Shown: positions 46,004-55,293, counted from the first letter of the stretch. The stretch: 64,000 bases of DNA from Bacteroides uniformis (GCF_025147485.1 NZ_CP102263.1:943501-1007500), one strand, 5' to 3'. Notes: generated by a model from the sequence alone, not told the origin. Numbers and translations: made by a program.

Positions 46004-47803
46004 TCAGTTCTTGTTTGCGCGTTTACGCTCAAGCTCATCGAGGATAACCTTACGCATACGCATTGATTTAGGAGTAACTTCCACATATTCATCCTCCTTG
46101 ATGTACTCCAGTGCCTCCTCAAGAGAGAACTGTACGGGAGGAATCAGACGTGCCTTGTCATCCGAACCACTGGCACGCATATTGGTAAGCTTCTTGGACT
46201 TCGTTACATTAATCACCAAGTCGTTGTCATGGGAATGCTCGCCCACTACTTGGCCTGCATAAACCTCTTCCTGCGGGAAAATGAAGAATTTGCCGCGGTC
46301 CTGCAACTTGTCAATGGCATAGGCAAAAGCCGTACCGGACTCCATGGCAATCATAGAACCGTTGGTACGCCGTTCAATCTCACCCTTATACGGTTGATAT
46401 TCCTTAAAACGGTGTGCCATGATAGCCTCGCCGGCAGAAGCGGTCAACACATTGGTACGCAGACCGATGATACCGCGCGACGGCATGTCGAACTCAAGAT
46501 TTACACGTTCGCCGGCACTTTCCATCTTCACCATTTCACCTTTACGACGGGTCACCATATCAATCATCTTGCTGGCATATTCTTCGGGAACATTGATGGT
46601 AAGCTCTTCAATAGGTTCGCATTTCACGCCGTCAATCTCCTTGAAGATTACCTGCGGTTGCCCTACCTGCAACTCATACCCTTCACGACGCATGGTCTCA
46701 ATCAGTACGGAAAGATGAAGCACGCCACGGCCGGAAACAATCCACTTGCCGTCTTCCTCGCTCTTGCGCACGCGAAGTGCAAGATTCTTATCCAACTCCT
46801 TCATCAAACGGTCGTGGATGTGGCGGGAAGTAACAAACTTACCTTCCTTACCGAAGAACGGAGAGTCATTAATGGTGAAGAGCATACTCATCGTAGGTTC
46901 ATCAATGGCAATAGGCGGCAACGCTTCCGGATTTTCGTAATCGCAGACCGTATCTCCGATTTCGAATCCTTCGATACCTACCAACGCACAGATGTCACCG
47001 GAAGACACTTCCTGCACCTTTACACGGCCCATACCTTCGAATGTATGCAATTCCTTGATTTTTGATTTCACGATACTCCCGTCACGCTTTGCCAAAGACA
47101 CATTCATGCCTTCTTTCAATATGCCACGGTGTACGCGGCCCACAGCAATACGCCCGGTATACGAAGAATAATCCAGCGAAGTAACCAGCATTTGCGGTGT
47201 ACCCTCCAACTGTTCGGGGGCAGGAATATTCTCCAAGATACAGTCCAGAAGCGGATAAATGTTATCAGTCGGCTGCTGCCAGTCGGTACTCATCCAATTA
47301 TTCTTGGCAGAACCGTAGATAACGGGGAAATCCAGCTGGTCCTCGGTTGCATTCAGGCTGAACATCAAGTCGAACACCATCTCGTACACTTCTTCGGGAC
47401 GGCAATTTGGCTTATCCACCTTATTCACAACAACGATAGGTTTCAGACCAATCTGCAGAGCTTTCTGCAATACAAACCGTGTCTGCGGCATAGGACCTTC
47501 GAAAGCATCCACAAGCAGAATGCATCCATCCGCCATATTCAATACACGTTCCACTTCACCTCCGAAGTCACTGTGTCCCGGAGTATCAATAATGTTAATC
47601 TTGGTGTCTTTGTAGTTGATAGAAACGTTCTTTGAGAGAATCGTTATACCTCGTTCACGCTCCAGGTCATTGTTATCCAACATTAATTCACCTGTGCTCT
47701 GGTTGCTGCGGAAAAGGTTTCCGGCCAAAAGCATCTTGTCAACGAGCGTCGTTTTCCCATGGTCCACATGGGCAATAATTGCAATGTTTCTAATCTTTTG
47801 CAT
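46004..47803 (-). CDS. typA: Translational GTPase TypA/BipA
   Basis: This 599-residue ribosome-associated GTPase acts in 50S assembly and stress or cold adaptation. I start it at 47803 (MQKIRNIAIIAHVDHGKTTL); an in-frame ATG at 47830 adds nine residues. G motifs: AHVDHGKTT (G1), DTPGHSDF (G3), VVNKVDKP (G4), and GSAKNNW (G5). Domain II has YTGRIAVGRVHRGILKEGM, and the BipA-specific C-terminal region has FIFPQEEVYAGQVVGEHSHD and NVTKSKKLTNMRASGSD. The length is typical. Confidence 0.97.
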   Translation of the reverse strand: MQKIRNIAIIAHVDHGKTTLVDKMLLAGNLFRSNQSTGELMLDNNDLERERGITILSKNVSINYKDTKINIIDTPGHSDFGGEVERVLNMADGCILLVDAFEGPMPQTRFVLQKALQIGLKPIVVVNKVDKPNCRPEEVYEMVFDLMFSLNATEDQLDFPVIYGSAKNNWMSTDWQQPTDNIYPLLDCILENIPAPEQLEGTPQMLVTSLDYSSYTGRIAVGRVHRGILKEGMNVSLAKRDGSIVKSKIKELHTFEGMGRVKVQEVSSGDICALVGIEGFEIGDTVCDYENPEALPPIAIDEPTMSMLFTINDSPFFGKEGKFVTSRHIHDRLMKELDKNLALRVRKSEEDGKWIVSGRGVLHLSVLIETMRREGYELQVGQPQVIFKEIDGVKCEPIEELTINVPEEYASKMIDMVTRRKGEMVKMESAGERVNLEFDMPSRGIIGLRTNVLTASAGEAIMAHRFKEYQPYKGEIERRTNGSMIAMESGTAFAYAIDKLQDRGKFFIFPQEEVYAGQVVGEHSHDNDLVINVTKSKKLTNMRASGSDDKARLIPPVQFSLEEALEYIKEDEYVEVTPKSMRMRKVILDELERKRANKN

Positions 47804-47827
47804 ATAATACCTATTATTTTCAAGCGA

Positions 47828-47835
47828 CAAAGTTA
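47828..47835 (-). promoter_or_regulatory. -7 element of typA
   Basis: CAAAGTTA on the plus strand is TAACTTTG on the minus strand, matching TAnnTTTG, 24 nt upstream of the typA ATG at 47803. No clear -33 is seen. Confidence 0.55.
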
Positions 47836-47887
47836 GTGATTTTGGATTAGATATGCAGTATAGATATGATTTTTTTGCTGAATATCA

Positions 47888-47917
47888 TTGTGATATAAAA
47901 GTTTATCCCTATCTTTG
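47888..47917 (+). promoter_or_regulatory. Promoter of rpsO
   Basis: TTG (47888-47890), a 19-nt spacer and TATCTTTG (47910-47917) match the Bacteroides -33/-7 pattern. The leader is about 40 nt and contains CCCCGAAAGGG, a small hairpin that could serve S15 autoregulation. Confidence 0.75.
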
Positions 47918-47961
47918 CAGCCCCGAAAGGGAATATTTATAATAACTTTTAATTAAACATT

Positions 47962-48231
47962 ATGTATTTAGACGCTGCTAAAAAGCAAGAAATCTTCGGC
48001 AAATACGGAAAGTCTAACACTGATACTGGCTCAGCTGAGGCTCAGATAGCTTTGTTTTCCTACCGTATTGCTCGTCTGACTGAGCACCTTAAGCTCAACA
48101 GAAAGGATTATAGTACAGAAAGAGCTTTGACTATGTTGGTAGGTAAACGCCGTGCGTTGCTGACTTATCTGAAGGACCGCGACATCACCAGATATCGTGC
48201 TATCGTCAAAGAACTCGGCTTGCGTAAGTAA
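47962..48231 (+). CDS. rpsO: 30S ribosomal protein S15
   Basis: This 89-residue protein binds 16S rRNA early in 30S assembly. Family motifs are clear: GSAEAQIALFSYRIARLTEH, LKLNRKDYSTERALTMLVGK and RRALLTYLKDRDITRYRAIV ending in KELGLRK. The length is the usual 89. It has its own promoter and terminator. A small GC-rich hairpin in the leader may mediate autoregulation, by inference from other bacteria. Confidence 0.98.
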   Translation: MYLDAAKKQEIFGKYGKSNTDTGSAEAQIALFSYRIARLTEHLKLNRKDYSTERALTMLVGKRRALLTYLKDRDITRYRAIVKELGLRK

Positions 48232-48252
48232 TCTACTTGCGGCAAAACCATT

Positions 48253-48290
48253 AAAAAAGGAAGTTTTCCAAAAGGAAACTTCCTTTTTTG
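48253..48290 (+). terminator. Terminator of rpsO
   Basis: AAAAAAGGAAGTTTTCC (48253-48269) pairs with GGAAACTTCCTTTTTT (48274-48289), with one bulged T and an AAAA loop, followed by more T. Its 3' T-run overlaps the -33 element of the next gene. Confidence 0.92.
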
Positions 48291-48318
48291 TTTATAATCC
48301 GATTTATACCTAATTTTG
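48287..48318 (+). promoter_or_regulatory. Promoter of membrane winged-helix regulator
   Basis: TTTG (48287-48290), a 20-nt spacer and TAATTTTG (48311-48318) fit the consensus well. The ATG lies at 48324, only 5 nt after the -7 element, so the transcript would be leaderless or nearly so. Confidence 0.65.
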
Positions 48319-48323
48319 TATCC

Positions 48324-49211
48324 ATGAAAAGAAAAGTATCAGCAGCAAATCTTTCGATAGCAATCACTTTTCTATTGATACTGCTATCATTCGGCTTCGG
48401 TTATCGCAGCTATTCGCAGGCAGAACAACGTGTGGTCTCTGACCTGAACCAGGCACTGCAACGCACAGTATTGCAGAACAAGGGATTATGGTTGAATGCG
48501 GACACAATCCAGACTTATGCCAAACTACAAGAAGTGATAGGTGCCCCCGTTTCTGTAAACGGTTCCCACAGAGCCTTTACCGAAGCATTGTCCATCACCG
48601 GATTGAAAGATGTCTCTACCCTTTCGCTGCATATACTGAAAAAGAACTCTCCCGCCACCGTATTCAATGAGATTCCTGCCGGATGTCTTGCCAGCGACAC
48701 ATTGGTATGGCTCTCCACCACAGCCGATGCATCTGGACTGACACTTTCCTTCCGGGGATATGCCCGTTGCTCAGCTACCATGCTGTTCAGCTTATCCAAG
48801 CAGACAATTCCGGCAACATTGCTATTGGCCGCCCTGCTGTGGGGAGGATTCACCTTTTTCTATTTCCGTCGGCGCACAAAGACTAATGCCAGTAACGGGC
48901 AGCAACAAGAAAACTTCATTACCTTCGGCAACCTTTCGCTTTCCCTCCAGGAAGCCTGCTTCTATAACGAACAGCAGGAAAAGCTAAAACTCACCCCCAT
49001 GCAGTACACACTGATGGAGATGTTCTACCTTTCTTCCTCACACCTACTTTTCAAATCCGACATCTGCCAATCGCTATGGCCGGGAAAAGACAATGCAGAC
49101 GAAACGCTTTACACATTGATACGGCGTCTGAAGCCCATTGTCGAGGATAACAGCAACCTCAGAATAACAACAGATCGTGGCCGCGCCTACGGACTGGAAA
49201 TAAAAACCTAA
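48324..49211 (+). CDS. Membrane-integrated winged-helix transcriptional regulator
   Basis: This 295-residue one-component regulator starts at 48324 (MKRKVSAANLS); the upstream in-frame ATG at 48288 lies within the terminator and promoter. Transmembrane helix 1 spans about 10-28 (IAITFLLILLSFGFGY) and helix 2 about 165-185 (TIPATLLLAALLWGGFTFFY). The loop of about 135 residues between them should be periplasmic and act as the sensor. The C-terminal domain (about 200-295) is an OmpR/PhoB winged helix: LTPMQYTLMEMFYLSSSHLL, LWPGKDNADETLYTLIRRLK and ITTDRGRAYGLE. The order is the reverse of ToxR. Genes for a DUF4251 protein and a TonB receptor follow and may be its targets. Confidence 0.82.
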   Translation: MKRKVSAANLSIAITFLLILLSFGFGYRSYSQAEQRVVSDLNQALQRTVLQNKGLWLNADTIQTYAKLQEVIGAPVSVNGSHRAFTEALSITGLKDVSTLSLHILKKNSPATVFNEIPAGCLASDTLVWLSTTADASGLTLSFRGYARCSATMLFSLSKQTIPATLLLAALLWGGFTFFYFRRRTKTNASNGQQQENFITFGNLSLSLQEACFYNEQQEKLKLTPMQYTLMEMFYLSSSHLLFKSDICQSLWPGKDNADETLYTLIRRLKPIVEDNSNLRITTDRGRAYGLEIKT

Positions 49212-49224
49212 ACATTATAGAATC

Positions 49225-49713
49225 ATGAAGACTAACAAACTTATCCTATTAGGGCTAATCTGCCTGACTGTCGCAATGCCGACAACCGCCCAAAACCGTA
49301 ACGAAAAGAAAGAGCGCACTGAACGTGCTGTAAAAGAAGCTATTGCTGCTAAACAATACAAAATCAACGTAGATCGGATGCAACCGATGAGAGGCGGTAG
49401 CCGTAACTTGACCACCAACTACACACTGGAAATCAGAAACGACTCCGTTTTCTCTTACCTGCCTTACTTTGGAGTGGCCTACAATGCTCCGTATGGAGGA
49501 GGCAAGAGCCTGAATTTCAATGCATCCATCACCGGATACACAACCAGAGCACTCAAAAAAGGCAAAATCCAAATAGACTTCAAGACCCGTAGTGATGAAG
49601 ACAATTATGAGTACCGCCTCACCATCTTTCCCGATGGTTCTACCAGTATCCATGTGCAACCCATGAACAAACAGTCCATCTCGTTCACCGGAGAGATGGA
49701 TACAGAAAAGTAA
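49225..49713 (+). CDS. DUF4251 secreted protein
   Basis: This 162-residue protein has a signal peptide ending near residue 23 (MPTTAQ). The conserved DUF4251 core follows: AVKEAIAAKQYKINVDRMQP, TNYTLEIRNDSVFSYLPYFG and VAYNAPYGGGKSLNFNASIT, then TIFPDGSTSIHVQPMNKQSI and SFTG. The fold is expected to be a small beta protein in the periplasm or at the outer membrane. Function is unknown. It starts 13 nt after the membrane regulator, so the two are probably co-transcribed; the TonB receptor starts 143 nt later. Confidence 0.85.
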   Translation: MKTNKLILLGLICLTVAMPTTAQNRNEKKERTERAVKEAIAAKQYKINVDRMQPMRGGSRNLTTNYTLEIRNDSVFSYLPYFGVAYNAPYGGGKSLNFNASITGYTTRALKKGKIQIDFKTRSDEDNYEYRLTIFPDGSTSIHVQPMNKQSISFTGEMDTEK

Positions 49714-49856
49714 TCATCTTCCCCCTTTAAAAGGACAAAAGAAAGTATTGTCAGTCTATTGTCAGGCAAATGTCAGACAACTATCCGCTTTTTGTTTCTT
49801 CCATCCCGGCAGAAAGCGGATACCTTCGTGTCCCGAAATCAAACAACAACCGGAAC

Positions 49857-52181
49857 ATGAAACAGATAATATGTATTCTTGCCCTGCTCCTAATGAGCGT
49901 CACGACAACAAAAGCACAAACCAGCCCGGCAACACCCTCCATCCGAGGTAAAATTCTCACAGAGGAAAAGCAACCGATAGAGTTTGCCAACATCGCCCTC
50001 CTTTCCGAAGATTCCACCTTCATACAAGGAACGTGTAGCCGAAGCGACGGTAGTTTTGAACTTCTCCCTCCCACTCCCGGAAACTATCTACTACAAGTTT
50101 CTTCCATCGGTTACAAAGCCCTTTGCCAGCCTTGCCCCACCGGGAGTACCCACAACTGGATATTGCAAACCGATGCCGTGCTACTTGCGGAAACCGTCAT
50201 CACCGCCGCCCGCCCCGTTTTCCGACTAAAGGGCGGAAAGTTGGAGACAAGCGTACGGCAAACCCTGCTCGCATCCTTGAATGATGCCAACGACGTATTG
50301 AAACATATCCCCGGACTACGCTCCTCTGATGAGGGGTATACCGTTTTTGGCAAAGGGACACCGGTCATCTATATAGATAACCGCCTTCTGCAAGACAACT
50401 CCGAACTGCAACGCCTCTCTGCCGCCGATATTGAAAAAGTGGAGCTCATCACCAACCCGGGTGCAGAGTACGATGCTACCGTTAAAGCCGTTGTACGCAT
50501 ACGCACCGTACGTAACAAAAGAGACAGTTTTGGCGGTAATTTCCGTGCAGGAATCACCCAACGGAGACGCAACAGCCATTACGGACAAGTCAATCTGAAT
50601 TATCAGAAGAAAGGACTGTCCCTGCTGGGCATGCTGTACACCAATTATGAAAACAGAAAACGCCACCAGGAGGTTCGCTACCAGATACCGTCCGAAATAC
50701 AATGGGATGTAAATAACCGGGTTCACTTATATAATAAGGGACTACTTGCCGGAGGAAAAGCAAGCGCCAGTTACGACTTCACCCCCCAACACAGCCTCGG
50801 TGCCTCCTATGAGTTTCATCGTACCCCCGATTATCACAGCAGTGACCATTCGGCATATACCGTCCGGGCAAATGAAGAATTGGCCGATCACACCATACAT
50901 TCCTCCCAAAACTTGCAGCAAACCAACCGGCACCAGCTGAATGCCTACTATCAGGGCAGCATAAAGCAACTCCACATAAACTTCAACACCGACCTGGTAT
51001 ACGGCAAAAGTTATAATCACCAGGAGGCTCAAGAAGAAAGCCAGACCGAAGGCAATCGCGACATCAGCTCTTTCAACCACGCCGACAACCGCCTTTATGC
51101 CGCCAAGTTGATTCTGACCCATCCCCTTTGGAAAGGTGAACTGAAGACCGGTGCCGATTACACCTTCATCCGGCGAAATGACAATTTCCTGAACCGGCAG
51201 CACATACTTCCCGATACAGACAGTCGAATCGACGAAAGCAAGTCCGCCGTCTTTGCCGAATACTCACTGACATTAGGAAAAATCAGCCTTCTTGCAGGAC
51301 TGCGCTTCGAGCATGCCGTCTCCGACTATTGGGAGCAGGAAAAGTACGTGTCCGGTCAAAGTCGTACTTACAATGACTGGTGCCCCAACCTATCGGTAGA
51401 CTTTCCTCTCGGCAAAGCCCAAGCCAATCTCAGCTATACAGCCAAAAGCAACCGCCCCAGCTTCTTCCAGCTACGTAGCACACTGAGTTATAACAACCGT
51501 TTCATCTACGAAGGCGGAAACCCACTGCTCACCCCCGAAACCAACCACGACCTGCAGTTCACGGCCCTTTACAAGTGGGTACAATTCGGACTTAACTACC
51601 AATACCGCCGCAATGCCATTGCCTTCATGACCAAAGAATACGAGGACAATCCGGATGTTGTCATCTTCACTACCGGAAATTTCAAACGGATGCAGTATCT
51701 CACCGCCTCTGCCCATCTGTCACCCACCGTCGGCATCTGGAAACCGGAGCTCGGCATTTACTTCGCCCAACCGTTCTTCAAAGTCACCAATCAAGGCAGT
51801 AGCAAGAATATGAACCGCGGCAGCATTTACCTCTTTCTGCAAAACAGTCTCCAGCTTCCGGACGAGTGGACTCTCTCCCTTGATGCCGACTACCAGAGCG
51901 AAGGCAACTTCGGCGCCATGCTGCAACGTTCCTATTGGGGCATAGACGCTGGCATCCGCAAAACATTCTTCAACAAAAGGCTGACGCTCGGACTGCAAGC
52001 CAATGACCTGTGGAATTCCCGGTATGGCTCCTTCATGCTGTTCGGTCCCCGGCTGACCTATACGAAAAAGGCAAACCCGGACTCGCGCAGCTTCTCCCTG
52101 AACCTAAGCTATCGTTTCAATGCAGCAGGCAAAGCGTACAAAGGAAAGCACGTATCGGAACAAGACTTGAAGCGGCTATAA
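49857..52181 (+). CDS. TonB-dependent receptor, OMP_b-brl_3 type
   Basis: This 774-residue outer-membrane protein starts at 49857 (MKQIICILALLLMSVTTTKA); an in-frame ATG at 49770 adds 29 residues without signal character. A carboxypeptidase-regulatory domain comes first (RGKILTEEKQPIEFANIALL), then a plug-like domain (ETSVRQTLLASLNDANDVLK, GTPVIYIDNRLL, SAADIEKVELITNPGAEYDA), then a beta-barrel of the OMP_b-brl_3 class ending near SLNLSYRFNAAGKAYKGK. No SusD partner is present, which separates it from SusC systems. The ligand is unknown; the genes upstream suggest envelope-linked control. Confidence 0.88.
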   Translation: MKQIICILALLLMSVTTTKAQTSPATPSIRGKILTEEKQPIEFANIALLSEDSTFIQGTCSRSDGSFELLPPTPGNYLLQVSSIGYKALCQPCPTGSTHNWILQTDAVLLAETVITAARPVFRLKGGKLETSVRQTLLASLNDANDVLKHIPGLRSSDEGYTVFGKGTPVIYIDNRLLQDNSELQRLSAADIEKVELITNPGAEYDATVKAVVRIRTVRNKRDSFGGNFRAGITQRRRNSHYGQVNLNYQKKGLSLLGMLYTNYENRKRHQEVRYQIPSEIQWDVNNRVHLYNKGLLAGGKASASYDFTPQHSLGASYEFHRTPDYHSSDHSAYTVRANEELADHTIHSSQNLQQTNRHQLNAYYQGSIKQLHINFNTDLVYGKSYNHQEAQEESQTEGNRDISSFNHADNRLYAAKLILTHPLWKGELKTGADYTFIRRNDNFLNRQHILPDTDSRIDESKSAVFAEYSLTLGKISLLAGLRFEHAVSDYWEQEKYVSGQSRTYNDWCPNLSVDFPLGKAQANLSYTAKSNRPSFFQLRSTLSYNNRFIYEGGNPLLTPETNHDLQFTALYKWVQFGLNYQYRRNAIAFMTKEYEDNPDVVIFTTGNFKRMQYLTASAHLSPTVGIWKPELGIYFAQPFFKVTNQGSSKNMNRGSIYLFLQNSLQLPDEWTLSLDADYQSEGNFGAMLQRSYWGIDAGIRKTFFNKRLTLGLQANDLWNSRYGSFMLFGPRLTYTKKANPDSRSFSLNLSYRFNAAGKAYKGKHVSEQDLKRL

Positions 52182-52277
52182 ACAGAACTTTGGGGAAGAA
52201 AGAGAAACAGAACAGAAGAATATTATACAAATAAGCCGACCTGCGGAGATATTTCAGCAATATTTTCCCTCAGAATG

Positions 52278-52308
52278 TTGCATCAAGTAAAAGTTTCTCT
52301 TATTTTTG
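52278..52308 (+). promoter_or_regulatory. Promoter of XRE-cupin regulator
   Basis: TTG (52278-52280), a 20-nt spacer and TATTTTTG (52301-52308) match the Bacteroides pattern, giving a leader of about 45 nt. Confidence 0.7.
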
Positions 52309-52358
52309 CGGTTTAAGAACTATAAATTATAACTTTTCGACCCCAAAATACTATCATT

Positions 52359-52934
52359 ATGGATACCAGCAAAATTGTAGGAGAAAAAATAAAATCACTC
52401 CGTGAAAGCCAATCCATCAGTATGGAAGAACTGGCACAGCGTTCGGGACTTGCTATCGAACAGATTGAACGTATAGAAAACAACATCGACCTCCCGTCAC
52501 TGGCTCCCCTCATCAAGATAGCTCGTGTGCTGGGTGTACGTTTGGGAACTTTTCTTGACGACCAGGATGAGAACGGTCCCGTGGTCTGCCGTAAGGACGA
52601 GTCGCAGAACAGTATCAGTTTCTCCAACAATGCCATCCACAGCCGCAAGCATATGGAGTATCATTCACTCTCCAAATCCAAAGCCGACCGCCATATGGAG
52701 CCGTTTATCATTGATGTGGCCGCTACGGACGACAGTGACTTTGTACTCTCCTCACACGAAGGCGAAGAATTCATCATGGTGATGGAAGGGACCATGGAAA
52801 TCAGTTACGGCAAAAACACCTACCTGCTCGAAGAAGGTGACAGCATCTATTACGATTCCATCGTTCCGCACCACGTACACGCCTATGAAGGGCAGGCAGC
52901 CAAGATACTTGCAGTAGTTTATACACCAATTTAA
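52359..52934 (+). CDS. XRE-family transcriptional regulator with cupin domain
   Basis: This 191-residue regulator has an N-terminal XRE helix-turn-helix (about 8-65): SQSISMEELAQRSGLAIEQI then ENNIDLPSLAPLIKIARVLG. The C-terminal cupin (about 110-190) contains SSHEGEEFIMVMEGTMEISY, EEGDSIYYDSIVPHHVHAYE and KILAVVY, a small-molecule sensor with likely metal-binding histidines. It resembles PuuR/SutR-type regulators. The acyl-CoA synthetase gene follows 87 nt downstream on the same strand, a pairing common in Bacteroides, so an acyl-CoA or fatty acid signal is likely but unproven. Confidence 0.92.
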   Translation: MDTSKIVGEKIKSLRESQSISMEELAQRSGLAIEQIERIENNIDLPSLAPLIKIARVLGVRLGTFLDDQDENGPVVCRKDESQNSISFSNNAIHSRKHMEYHSLSKSKADRHMEPFIIDVAATDDSDFVLSSHEGEEFIMVMEGTMEISYGKNTYLLEEGDSIYYDSIVPHHVHAYEGQAAKILAVVYTPI

Positions 52935-52949
52935 ATTAATGGAAAATTA

Positions 52950-52994
52950 AAAGGTGAAAATGGAAAATGATAAATACTTTCTATTTTCACCTTT
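52950..52994. repeat. Inverted repeat between XRE gene and synthetase gene
   Basis: Arms 52950-52966 and 52978-52994 pair at 16 of 17 positions with an 11-nt loop. The following CAACTTTCCACTTTCAACTT is the same low-complexity family. The hairpin could attenuate the operon. Confidence 0.7.
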
Positions 52995-53021
52995 CAACTT
53001 TCCACTTTCAACTTCCACATC

Positions 53022-54668
53022 ATGTTATACGAACGTACCCTCGGCCAATGGTTGGAACATTGGGCCGAAACAACACCAGACAAAGAATATATCGTTTACT
53101 CTGACCGCAACCTGCGCTTCACCTGGAGCCAGTTCAACCGCCGGGTGGACGACATGGCCAAAGGACTTATCGCCATCGGCGTGGAACGGGGAACACACGT
53201 AGGTATCTGGGCAGCCAATGTACCCGACTGGCTGACTCTATTATACGCTTGCGCCAAGATAGGTGCCGTCTACGTAACGGTAAACACCAACTACAAACAG
53301 TCCGAGCTGGAATATCTCTGCCAGAACTCCGACATGCATACCCTCTGCATCGTCAATGGCGAAAAGGACAGTGACTTTGTGCAGATGACCTATACCATGC
53401 TTCCGGAACTGAAGACTTGCCAACGCGGACACTTGAAAAGCGAACGTTTCCCTTATATGAAAAACGTCATCTACGTGGGGCAGGAGAAGCACCGGGGCAT
53501 GTACAACACGGCCGAAATACTTCTCTTGGGCGACAATATAGAAGACAGCCGCCTGAATGAGCTCAAAAGTCAGGTCACTTGCCACGATGTAGTGAACATG
53601 CAATACACCTCCGGCACTACGGGATTCCCGAAAGGCGTCATGCTGACCCACTACAACATTGCCAACAACGGTTTCCTTACCGGTGAGCACATGAAGTTTA
53701 CCGCCGATGACAAGCTCTGCGTCTGCGTACCATTGTTCCACTGCTTTGGCGTGGTACTTGCCACCATGAACTGCCTGACACACGGCTGTACAGAAGTAAT
53801 GGTGGAACGCTTCAACCCACTGGTAGTGCTCGCCTCTATCCACAAGGAGCGCTGCACGGCACTTTACGGCGTACCCACCATGTTCATTGCCGAACTGAAC
53901 CATCCGATGTTCGACATGTTCGACATGTCCAGCCTCCGTACGGGTATCATGGCAGGTTCCCTCTGCCCGGTAGAGCTGATGAAGCAGGTGGAAGAGAAAA
54001 TGTACATGAAGGTAACCAGCGTTTACGGGCTGACCGAAGCTGCTCCCGGAATGACCGCCACCCGGATAGACGACCCGTTCGATGTACGTTGCAATACCGT
54101 AGGACACGACTTTGAACATACGGAAGTAAAGGTTATCGACCCCGAAACCGGAGAAGAGTGTCCCGTAGGCGTACAAGGTGAAATGTGCAACCGCGGATAC
54201 AACACCATGAAAGGTTACTACAAAAACCCGGAAGCCACGGCCGAAGTCATTGACGAGAACGGTTTCCTGCACTCGGGAGACCTTGGAATAAAGGACGAGG
54301 ACGGCAATTACCGCATCACAGGACGCATCAAGGACATGATTATCCGCGGTGGTGAAAATATCTATCCCCGCGAGATAGAAGAGTTCCTCTATCAACTGGA
54401 AGGCGTAAAAGACGTGCAGGTAGCCGGTATTCCCTCTAAGAAATACGGTGAAGCCGTAGGCGCTTTCATCATCCTGCACGAAGAAGTGGATATGCACGAA
54501 TCGGATGTACGAGACTTCTGCATCGGCAAAATATCCCGCTACAAGATACCCAAGTATATCTTCTTCATCAAAGAATTCCCCATGACGGGAAGTGGCAAGA
54601 TACAGAAATTCAAGCTGAAAGACCTGGGATTACAGCTTTGCAAGGAGCAGGGGATTGAGATTGTGTGA
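53022..54668 (+). CDS. AMP-binding acyl-CoA synthetase (fatty-acid-type)
   Basis: This 548-residue ligase makes acyl-CoA from a carboxylic acid, ATP and CoA. Motifs: [20 protein letters not shown] (A3), [20 protein letters not shown] (A5), [20 protein letters not shown] (A7), [20 protein letters not shown] (A8), and the catalytic lysine in [18 protein letters not shown]. The length and the GGENIYP motif place it with medium/long-chain acyl-CoA synthetases. Chain length cannot be read by eye. It follows the XRE-cupin regulator and is convergent with luxS. Confidence 0.92.
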   Translation: MLYERTLGQWLEHWAETTPDKEYIVYSDRNLRFTWSQFNRRVDDMAKGLIAIGVERGTHVGIWAANVPDWLTLLYACAKIGAVYVTVNTNYKQSELEYLCQNSDMHTLCIVNGEKDSDFVQMTYTMLPELKTCQRGHLKSERFPYMKNVIYVGQEKHRGMYNTAEILLLGDNIEDSRLNELKSQVTCHDVVNMQYTSGTTGFPKGVMLTHYNIANNGFLTGEHMKFTADDKLCVCVPLFHCFGVVLATMNCLTHGCTEVMVERFNPLVVLASIHKERCTALYGVPTMFIAELNHPMFDMFDMSSLRTGIMAGSLCPVELMKQVEEKMYMKVTSVYGLTEAAPGMTATRIDDPFDVRCNTVGHDFEHTEVKVIDPETGEECPVGVQGEMCNRGYNTMKGYYKNPEATAEVIDENGFLHSGDLGIKDEDGNYRITGRIKDMIIRGGENIYPREIEEFLYQLEGVKDVQVAGIPSKKYGEAVGAFIILHEEVDMHESDVRDFCIGKISRYKIPKYIFFIKEFPMTGSGKIQKFKLKDLGLQLCKEQGIEIV

Positions 54669-54686
54669 TAATAAAGGATAAGAGAT

Positions 54687-54775
54687 AAGGGGTTAGCGAT
54701 TAGGGATTATTTGGGGCCGCATAGACTTTAATATAGGCATAAACCCATCCTTAATCCCTAATCGCTAACCCCCTT
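54687..54775. repeat. GGGGTTAG-type inverted repeat between convergent genes
   Basis: AAGGGGTTAGCGATTAGGGA (54687 on) pairs with its complement ending at 54775, with one extra C on the right. The right arm contributes the luxS stop codon. The same word family recurs at 61661-61770. It may act as a bidirectional terminator. Confidence 0.8.
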
Positions 54776-55265
54776 ATTTTTCTTCTTTTTCCGGATACTT
54801 CATATTCTCCTCTTTCATCTGTTCCAAGACCTCATGCAGGTATTTGGCAGACTCCCATTTAGCCATCGGAAGGTCGTGGAGCAGGTAGTTGCCGCAATCT
54901 TGCGGAGCGGCACCGGGGACTTCACCTTCATATTCGGCAACAAAGCGGAAGGTGTCCTGCATCAGTGTCAGTATGTCCTGCGGCTTCAAGTCACCTTTCA
55001 TCAGCAGATAATTACCGGTGAGGCAGCCCATGGGGCCCCAATAGATAATCTTGTCCTGCCACTGCGGGTCGTTGCGCAGGTAGGTGGCGGCAAGGTGTTC
55101 GATGGTGTGCAGAGCACCTTGTCCCAAAGCAGGCTCACGATTGGGCTCTTTCATACGGATGTCGAAAGTAGTGACTGTTTCTCCGTTCACTTCATCCTGG
55201 CGGGATATGTAAATGCCGCGCAACAAACGGATGTGGTCGATTGTAAAACTAGGAATCTTCTTCAT
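54774..55265 (-). CDS. luxS: S-ribosylhomocysteine lyase LuxS
   Basis: This 163-residue metalloenzyme splits S-ribosylhomocysteine to homocysteine and DPD, the precursor of AI-2. The metal ligands are H53 and H57 in HTIEH and C124 in QDCGNY. The catalytic C81 is in GPMGCLTGNY, and E56 is the general base. The length is typical. It follows pfs 24 nt downstream, so the operon carries both steps from S-adenosylhomocysteine. The first codons and leader are nearly identical to those of the YfhO gene 950 bp away on the opposite strand. Confidence 0.96.
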   Translation of the reverse strand: MKKIPSFTIDHIRLLRGIYISRQDEVNGETVTTFDIRMKEPNREPALGQGALHTIEHLAATYLRNDPQWQDKIIYWGPMGCLTGNYLLMKGDLKPQDILTLMQDTFRFVAEYEGEVPGAAPQDCGNYLLHDLPMAKWESAKYLHEVLEQMKEENMKYPEKEEK

Positions 55266-55270
55266 GAGTT

Positions 55271-55293
55271 ATGAGTTATAAGTTATGAGTTAT
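55271..55293 (-). repeat. Leader repeat upstream of luxS (inverted copy of 56218-56240)
   Basis: On the minus strand the 23 bases read ATAACTCATAACTTATAACT then CAT, exactly the sequence at 56218-56240 on the plus strand. An extra ATAACTC unit follows before the luxS ATG. The arm overlaps the last codon of pfs. Confidence 0.85.

Noticed and set aside
53241..54497. Long open frame (418 codons) on the minus strand across the acyl-CoA synthetase gene
   Set aside because: It lies wholly opposite a clear AMP-binding enzyme and its translation has no family motifs; it results from codon bias of the real gene.
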